Positions 57,007-64,000 of a stretch of 64,000 nucleotides of DNA are shown here, piece by piece. Position numbers and translations under genes: made by a program. The DNA lies in assembly GCA_019055375.1 (NCBI GenBank), contig JAHQIW010002017.1, positions 744,001 to 808,000 of the forward strand, read 5' to 3'. Positions within the stretch are counted from its first letter, which is position 1, and each line of letters starts with the position of its first letter. The notes under the pieces were generated by a model. It was given only the letters and a program-made list of their open reading frames with translations. It was not told the origin of the DNA and did not search any database. The stretch is from Parelaphostrongylus tenuis (taxonomy: Eukaryota > Nematoda > Chromadorea > Rhabditida > Metastrongylidae).

Positions 57007-57749
57007 ATATTACTTTATAATTTTTTGTATTGATTGGTGATCTTTTTGACGATATTCTCGCTGATGTTTTGTGGTAAATAGAACTTTTCTCCGCTTGTAT
57101 TGCTTTCTTTTAGGCTTTGAGCTTTCTGAGAGATGTGTTCCACTCCTCCTTGGCTGATACAAGAAATGTACAGTAACATGAAAAGTGGAGAATATTCCCT
57201 ATGGGGTAGAGAAAAGCTTCAATATCGCTAACTTTTTTTGAAACTATAGTTTATAGATTGTTAGAAAAATGAACAAAGTGATGGGTACTACGCTCTGTAC
57301 CTCTGGTACAGTGGGCTGAAGCGTTGTTAGTTACTTCAAAACCTACACAGTGATGGTCTCTGTGGAGAGTTGTGGTCCCACCAACCGCAGCGCGTCGGAA
57401 AGATAATCTTATCATAAATGCTGCGAAGTTGAAAGAAGGCTTTCCTGAAAAACAGGTATATTCGAGTACACCAAAATTCATATTATTTGAAGGTCATTGC
57501 AATTTAAAAGCAAGCTTTGTCCAGCGAAATGAAGCGTAATCATTATAAAAGCGTGTAGCGTGTGTAAAAATAATTCTGCATACTTCGTTGCAAAAAACTT
57601 TTTTCTCAAACTATTGATAACCTCTGAATTACATGAATTTTGGTGAATAAAAATTATACATGCTTTCTAAAAAAGCCTTCTTATAACCCTATAGTGTTCA
57701 TAGTAAGTTTATGATTCCCACGTGTCGAGCTTGACGGAACCACATCTCT

Positions 57750-58188
57750 CCTAAAAGAAATGAGTGGTGAGCAAAAATACGACATCAGACGGGAGTCAAA
57801 TCCGCGTCCCATCCATATTGGAGACGCGTGCTACCGCTACACCAACGACACATTTGCGTCACCACTCATTCTTCAACATCTCTATATTAGTTATCAGCCA
57901 CCAACTAACAGGTTTGATCCGGTATACGATTTCGCTCCATAAACCCAGTTGAGCTGACAACCATTGTGATATGTAATACTTATAAATTCTAATGTTATTG
58001 CATACCCGACCAAACATGTTGGAGGTTGGTGGCTGATAGCTAACATAGAGATGTTGAAGAATGAATGAGTAGTGGCGCAAATGTGCCTCGGTGTTGTCGT
58101 AGTAGCACGCGTCCTCGGTATGGATGTGACGCGGGTCTGACTCCCGTCTGATGTCGTATTTTTGCTCACCATTCAATTCTCTTAGGTG
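57750..58188. repeat. Long foldback element with tRNA-like arms
   Basis: The arms gtgagcaaaaatacgacatc (57766) and gatgtcgtatttttgctcac (58150) are reverse complements, as are gttagttggtggctgat-like inner parts. Each arm holds a tRNA-like module with a 5-bp GCGTC/GACGC stem closing a loop of about 14 nt. Confidence 0.8.
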
Positions 58189-60500
58189 TATTGGAAGCAT
58201 CTACCACTGTGAAGAATGCAGTCAAAACATTAGAATTTATAAGTATTCCATACCTTTCCATCACCGTCAGCGATGAAGTTAGTTGGTTGTTTATTGAGCA
58301 TGTTCGCCAGAGGCCTATCTGAACGCTGAGGTTCTTATATTAAAGGTGTTTGTCTTGCGTAACTCAGTTTCAGATTGCAAAATTACCATCACCTACGATC
58401 ACTCATTGTGTGCAATGATAGAAAATCCTGCGTTCAATACTTTTTAATCCTAAGAGATGGGCAGTGGACTACATGGAACATCGTGAAGGAGACTGAATGA
58501 GTATTTAGTTCATAAAGCAACTTATACGCGTCTACCAGGGTGCATCGAAATGTCAGTAGAGACCTGAGTAAAGATGTAGTCTGATATCAAAATCTCAAAA
58601 AGCCCTTTTATTCTTGAGCACTATGGCAGTGAATTGCTTCGCTTTGTGTATGAATTTGTAGCCTATCAATCGACATTGCATCCAGAGTGATCAGATTGAT
58701 TTCTAGTGAGACCAATAAGAAAATATTTCTAAGCTAATGATCTCTATGAAAAAGACATTTTGCTTCAGTAGTTGCGAAAATTTTTCAATTCTTTCAAGAA
58801 GACAGTTTTCGATTGCCTTTCTGCTCGACCTCGATCACGAACCATCGATGGCATTGAATATCAGGTTTGTTAATGGTGAAATTTAAGTGCTTCTATAGAG
58901 CGACGCATTTGCCGTACCTCGCCCTCCGTGTTGAGCTGAGCGCAGCCACAAGTTCATAATGTCAGAACTGAATCAGTCGTCACAATTCATGTTAGATTCG
59001 TCTTATCCCTCAATTAGTTCGCCATCACATCCTTTTCATGTTCATATTCTGACAATGAAGCAAATAAAGGTGAAAAAGTACTGGCTGATGAAAGGCGCCG
59101 AGGGTAAAACAATGTTTCTAGCATTTTCCAGTATATTATAATGATAAGCAAATTTTATTCATGTATAAGCTAATTATTCTGTGCAGATTCCATTGTTGAT
59201 AGCAATGATTCGTCATCACATATTTCCGGCGACGTGTCGTATTCATCATATTGAGCGATAATGAGCGTTCATTCACCTGCCATCACTCCAACCAGCTGCT
59301 CTGCCCGTTCCTAAAACAGGCCATCAGCTGTTCCTTAAGAACTAAATCTATCTACACACCTGTAAGGCTAGTTGTTATGTTTTATCCCTTAGGTACCACT
59401 GTTTCCATTCGTGACCAATTAGAACTGATTTACACCTAACCAACTCCATTTGAGCGCTAGAGTGCTCTACGGCACATTGATTGTAACTCTTTGAATCTTT
59501 TTTACAAATATTTTGAGCCCTTTTGAGCCGCATTCTCATTTGTGGACCCCACAATAAAACGCCGATTGTGACGAAAATAATTCTTAAAGTTTCACTAAAT
59601 ACTGATTTTGAAGCGAGTTGGCGAATGGACGGTACGTAAAAACGTTAGCCAGATTGCTGCTTGGGAAAATTATATTTCCACCTCAAGTCAGTTATCGTGG
59701 AGTTTCACAGGCAACAATTCATTCAAATGTCGAGGTTGATTGAAAGTTGATCTTCCGAGAGCCCTGCAAGAACTTACTAAAGTATTGTCAAAAAGATGAT
59801 GTAGATAAATGTAATTAATAGATCAGTTTTGCGATTTCCTTGGTGTTAAAGTTTGCGTTAATGTTATATCTCTTCCTAGTTCTAATGAATTAGACGACGG
59901 ACGATGTTCCACATAAAATCTAAGCGTAAAGACAATGTCACTTCAATCACTTATTTTCGATAAAACTCTGCCACATTATTTATCCGGGTATTCAAGCGTT
60001 GTAATACTGCAACGAGAAAGAATCGCCTCGCTACATGGAAACTCGTATGTTCCTCCAAACAAATTTATTGATTGAGCACCTTTTCTGTATTGACTCAGTG
60101 ACAGGTTTTTAACAATCATTTCCACCAGGAAATCTTGCTGAAACTTTGAGTTTGAGGCAGATGGCATAAATCTGCATATCCGAGGTTTCATCACCATGAA
60201 CGACTTTCTTATTCAAACATAGAACTGCTAGTCGGAATATTTTTGCCCTAAATAGGGATTCATCGAGAAAAGAGCTGAATTTTATCGACATGAGGATCCC
60301 TTCTTTTCAGTTGCTGCCGTGAAATGAAAATTTTGCAAGGCTCTGGAAAATGTCCTTGACTGAATAGTATGTTCGAACGTAGTCTTATAAAGATATCTCT
60401 TGTATGCTAAAATCTCTCAGATTATTAAAATTCTTTGGTGCCCCAAGTGTGATCGTGTCTTAATGGTTCAGTTTCTGTATTTCCTATCAGTTTCACGTCC
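58189..60500. other. No feature seen
   Basis: Short frames only (for example 58959-59141). May contain the promoter of the small gene at 60.5 kb. Confidence 0.35.
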
Positions 60501-60517
60501 AATTGCAGGTGTTCACA

Positions 60518-61556
60518 ATGAAATCACTTTTTTACGTTGCTTTGCTCTCAGTTGCCAATGGCAAAACCATCGATAGGACGATAAGGGTACCTGACAATGA
60601 TTCCACTTTGCACGTAAGTTCAGTGTGTGAGGCTAAAGAATGACTGCCATGAACATTCAATCTAGGAGTAAATCACACTTGAATTATACGAAATAGCGTT
60701 CTTACAGCTCGATACTGTTAGTTTATGAGAAGTCGTTTGAAGTCTACAATCTAGTTGGATCATGTATTTAGTTGAAAAATCTTCACAGTAATTTCAAAGT
60801 GCTCACAATAGTCTAAGTCAGCATTTGTCCCCCACTTTTCCACACGGCGACCAACCACTTACACTTCCAAATTGCTTAGTAGATATTTTTCACGGTGTAG
60901 TACAGTCACCAGTTTGTGTATATTGGATAATAATATATTCATCTAGCCATCAAAAAAGGGTTCATAAAGATAAAAAGACGTTGCCAATAGCAGACCATCG
61001 GTTAGGACCTTTTCTTTTACTCCTTTGTTGTCTATGCCAATCTGCATTGCGTCTTCGAGAGTAACAGCAAACAGTTGTGACAAGATGATATCCTCTTGAA
61101 CTCATCTTCTTATGTCAATTTTTACATTGTAACAGCATGACTATGATTGGTCATGAAACCTTCAGCCGACCCAGAGCTTCCTTGACTCAATAAATCGAAA
61201 ATTTTCCTTAATTCGACAAATGTGAAAGCACAGCGCTTTCTGCTAATCAGGTCTTATCTCATCTGGACCAAATGATCTTCATTTTTTCACCGATGAGGTT
61301 GCATGTTGGATTACGCAAGGAAAACCCGTTGGAACGACTATTCATTCATCTTGATTCTGAAATCAAAAGTATTTGGCTATTAAAGAGATCTAGAAATAAT
61401 TCTTTCTAGTTTGAGTCAGAGTGTGATCATTTTGGTCTGGTACTTGGCGAGGATTCGGCGGGCGTTGCACTTGCTTCTGCTATACTGCAGCTTCAGTCAT
61501 TTCTGATGCTCTTGTCAACTTATGCGATTTTGTTGAAGTCAAAAATAGTTTTTTAG
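60518..61556 (+). CDS. Small secreted or membrane-anchored protein, 2 exons, 80 aa
   Basis: Exon 1 is 60518-60613 and exon 2 is 61410-61556, joined by a gtaagt...ttctag intron of 796 bp in phase 0 (243 nt, 80 aa plus stop). The first 15 residues, MKSLFYVALLSVANG, look like a signal peptide. A short polar stretch (KTIDRTIRVPDNDS, then a segment with one cysteine, ESECDHFGLVLGEDSAG) is followed by a hydrophobic C-terminal segment of about 25 residues that would fit a membrane helix or a GPI signal. A ttgcag acceptor ends at 60508, nine bases before the ATG, fitting trans-splicing. I do not recognise the family and no flanking gene suggests a role. A chance pairing of two ORFs is possible, but phase, splice sites and topology agree. 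Confidence 0.5.
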
Positions 61557-62798
61557 CCGGTCTTTGAAGAGTTTTGCAAAATTGGTGGTTTACTTAGTTA
61601 GCACCTGCGTCACACGTGGCTCCACGTCAGCGTATCAGCCCTAATTTTTTTTTTTGGGAAAGGGGATTTTTGGTGAATTCTGTACCTCTAACAATTTAAT
61701 ACAATGTAAAAATATTGAATGATCCGGACATGATCTTCATCGATGCTGTCGACTAAAGATTTTTAGGGACTCGTTTCGTTGATTTAGCGACTTTTTTAGT
61801 GGTCCATAAAAAACTCTTCGACCTCGTCTTCGTCATCGCTTGATGAAGATGCGCAGATAGCAGAGATTATTAAAACCGGTGTTGGCCTACATATTCCTGA
61901 GCGCAAACATCTGATTCGGCTTATCAGTTTCTCAAGGAGCTGATGTTCATGCTGAACCGCGTGTTTACAAGAAAACCAATTTCAATGACCCCTCAATCAC
62001 CACATAAGTCCTTGAATAACGCTTTTCTAAAATAATATACAAAATTATGTGAGCGACCTCTTCTCATTTGGACCAATCCGATGACGGTTGACTGAAATCT
62101 CTTTACCTACGTAATCAAGCCTTCAGCAGAAGGTCTAATGGATGTGGGTGGTATATTATAGATGTAGACTGTCTTCTTAGTATTTCTAAATTTAGAAACT
62201 TGGAAGAAGAGAATATTTCATTCTCTTCGTATTCCTACTAAGTAATGTTTCTATCCCGTAGAACAAATCGTATTCAAGAAGACGTGACTTACTTTTTTGC
62301 GCTCGTCTAATGACTGCAAAGTAACTTACGGAGCCTTAGAAATGGACAGAATTGCGTGCAACTTATCAGTCTCTGGTACTAACACAAGAAACTTAGTTGG
62401 CGGATACGGCTACAAAAATCTCCTATGTACAACCCATACATTTGCTAACAAGCTTATGGCTAGTCAGACTTGTAGAATATAACCTGATATACGCGAGCGC
62501 AACTCCGCTTGGTGAATGACACATCCACGTAAATGCGTAGATTGTACCATGTCGGCGCTGAAAAGAAAGGAATCCATCCTCTGGAACCATACGAGTCTCA
62601 GTGAAACAAAAGGTCGCTCAGTATACACATTTAATCTCCCGAATCCGAAAAAGATATAGCATGCGAATGACCTAAGCAAGATTAGTGGATTCCATTGTTT
62701 CGTAGGCAAAAATACCTACACTCATCGGTTCCAAAGGCATATCTTAAGTCAGCATAAGTTCAATGAAAATGAAATTTTCTGCTCGACGTAAAAACTTC
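61557..62798. other. No feature seen
   Basis: AT-rich sequence after the small gene. No clear AATAAA close to its stop. Confidence 0.35.
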
Positions 62799-62870
62799 TA
62801 ATGATTTTGAGTTTGCTGACACATTTGTAAAAATGATTTCGAGTTTACTGACACCTCTGTGAGAAAAAAG
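62799..62870 (+). repeat. Short tandem duplication
   Basis: The unit atgattttgagtttgctgac with about 14 bp of spacer occurs twice, with a few substitutions. Confidence 0.55.
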
Positions 62871-62929
62871 TGAACAGTGTCATGGTTTACTGAGGCGAAA
62901 TTCTATTTTCCAAGGGAAGTTTCTTGTTC

Positions 62930-63480
62930 TATTGCTTTCGATACAATTAGTGATACTACTGTTCAAGGCGAAGTTTCGTGCAGTAGTAACACAAAGGTGT
63001 TCCAACAGAGAAAAGTCTTCCACAAAGTTTTCATTTTTTCTTAGATATTTTAGGATCGTGTTACTGCCAAAAGAAAGTAGTATACTGGAAAATGTTTTAG
63101 TAGCCTTAGCAAGGCACTGTGTGCGTCCGTAGCACCAGGCTCATCATCCAAATGACAATGAGCTACCGCAAAGTAACGTCTCGATGAACATCTCATACAT
63201 TGACCGCTTTCTTGTTGATCCACTTTATGTGGAGAAACTGGACTGGACTACGGTGCCACATCCGTCTATAACTCTGATTTGCTTCATAGGATTATCGTCT
63301 CTTCTGCGCCATAAAGAAGCATATGCGGGAGAAATAAATCAAGGACTACAACCAGCTCGAACGCGACCTCACTGAATTCTTTGATCGCCGGCCTCATTCG
63401 TTTTGTGAGAAAGGCATAATCTTTGCTCAGCAAATGGTTGCATGTCACCACTAATTGTATATCGTTGATCAACTAGTCTC
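62930..63480 (+). pseudogene. Mariner-like remnant (family 3)
   Basis: Combines both family-3 pieces: a left part like 3480-3600 and a C-terminal part like 4180-4370 (ggactacaaccagctcgaacgcgacctcac, tctttgatcgccggcctc). Badly frameshifted and shortened. Confidence 0.6.
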
Positions 63481-64000
63481 TTCAAGTAACTGTGTCCAAC
63501 TATTACAACCGCTACGGATGATTGCTGAAAATCACCAAATAGATTGGAACGCAGCTGGAAAAAAGCACAATGTGTGTCTCGATGGCGCAGCGGAAAACTC
63601 AGTGAGCCCGTAGAAGGGATAATATCTAGTCGCCCATCTCAGGCTCTGTTTGCTCTTCTGGAAGCATTGTTATGGCTATATTTCACAAATGACGTCATTA
63701 AAAAGTATTAAAATGTTAGACATTATTTGCCGTTTAGGATCTCATATACACAAAAGCAGTTCCAGAATCGAACAATCGGATACCAGACTCTATGTGGTGG
63801 GTGCCATCTGGCGAAAGCTACCAGGTTTCTACAGAAGATCAAATTCAGACTTTTTTCAATCATTAGTTCTATTTTGTTCGTAAAATTAATGTCCATAATC
63901 AACACAAAGTAGTTTAATGTATATAGGCGACAAAGAGTACGGCGCTTGATGGACAAAGGTACTACACAACGTATCAGTTTCGATTGATGCTTCAGAAAAG
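63481..64000. other. No gene seen
   Basis: A weak A-box-like tcgatggcgcagcgg at about 63580 may be a tRNA-derived scrap. The overlapping frames near 63650-63956 run on both strands and neither is recognised. Confidence 0.3.

Noticed and set aside
57894..58200. Overlapping minus-strand frames of 92 and 113 codons
   Set aside because: They lie wholly within a foldback repeat; the inverted arms create mirrored frames on both strands.
59085..59120. CTGATGA followed by AAAAC, hammerhead-like
   Set aside because: The intervening bases do not form a stem II and the GAAA box is absent; chance match.

Overview
This is a 64 kb piece of nuclear DNA from a nematode, most likely a strongylid of the hookworm type. 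Genes are split into short exons joined by GT-AG introns, many of them 60-120 bp. Start codons sit just after intron-like acceptor sites with no visible donor, as expected for spliced-leader trans-splicing. The proteins read best against Caenorhabditis orthologues, and the space between exons is packed with decayed mobile elements. No prokaryotic features were seen. All identifications come from reading translations and recalled family knowledge; no search was run.

Layout. 1-7.2 kb: no gene found; two terminal-inverted-repeat elements, one holding a nested foldback element, mariner remnants and hammerhead ribozyme motifs. 7.23-14.04 kb (+): very-long-chain enoyl-CoA reductase (TECR, worm art-1), 7 exons, 309 aa, apparently complete. 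15.21-34.39 kb (+): eIF2B gamma subunit (EIF2B3, worm ppp-1), 13 exons, 455 aa, apparently complete, including a 24-nt microexon. Its introns hold SINEs, mariners, a decayed RTE LINE and two Penelope-type repeat pairs. 34.4-42.9 kb: gene-poor, repeats only. 42.94-52.26 kb (+): Wntless (worm mig-14), 14 exons, 564 aa, with a GC-AG intron, an intron-like segment that must be read through, and a truncated antisense Penelope-like retroelement ending about 15 bp before exon 2. 52.3-64 kb: mostly repeats and one small two-exon gene (60.52-61.56 kb) for a predicted 80-aa secreted or membrane-anchored protein.

The three large genes are housekeeping or developmental: fatty-acid elongation in the ER, translation initiation control, and Wnt secretion. 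They are not one pathway. From memory, art-1 and ppp-1 are also close neighbours in C. elegans (clone C15F1), so this pair looks like conserved synteny and possibly an operon.

The most interesting material is not protein coding. At least eleven hammerhead-ribozyme motifs, intact to decayed, are scattered on both strands, most without any retroelement ORF. A family of long foldback elements carries tRNA-like modules in its arms, one copy with a visible target-site duplication. Two tRNA-headed SINE families are present in about nine and five copies. A pair of related antisense ORFs (36.2 and 49.6 kb), with a nearby antisense exon candidate, may mark an undescribed small-protein gene nested in mig-14.
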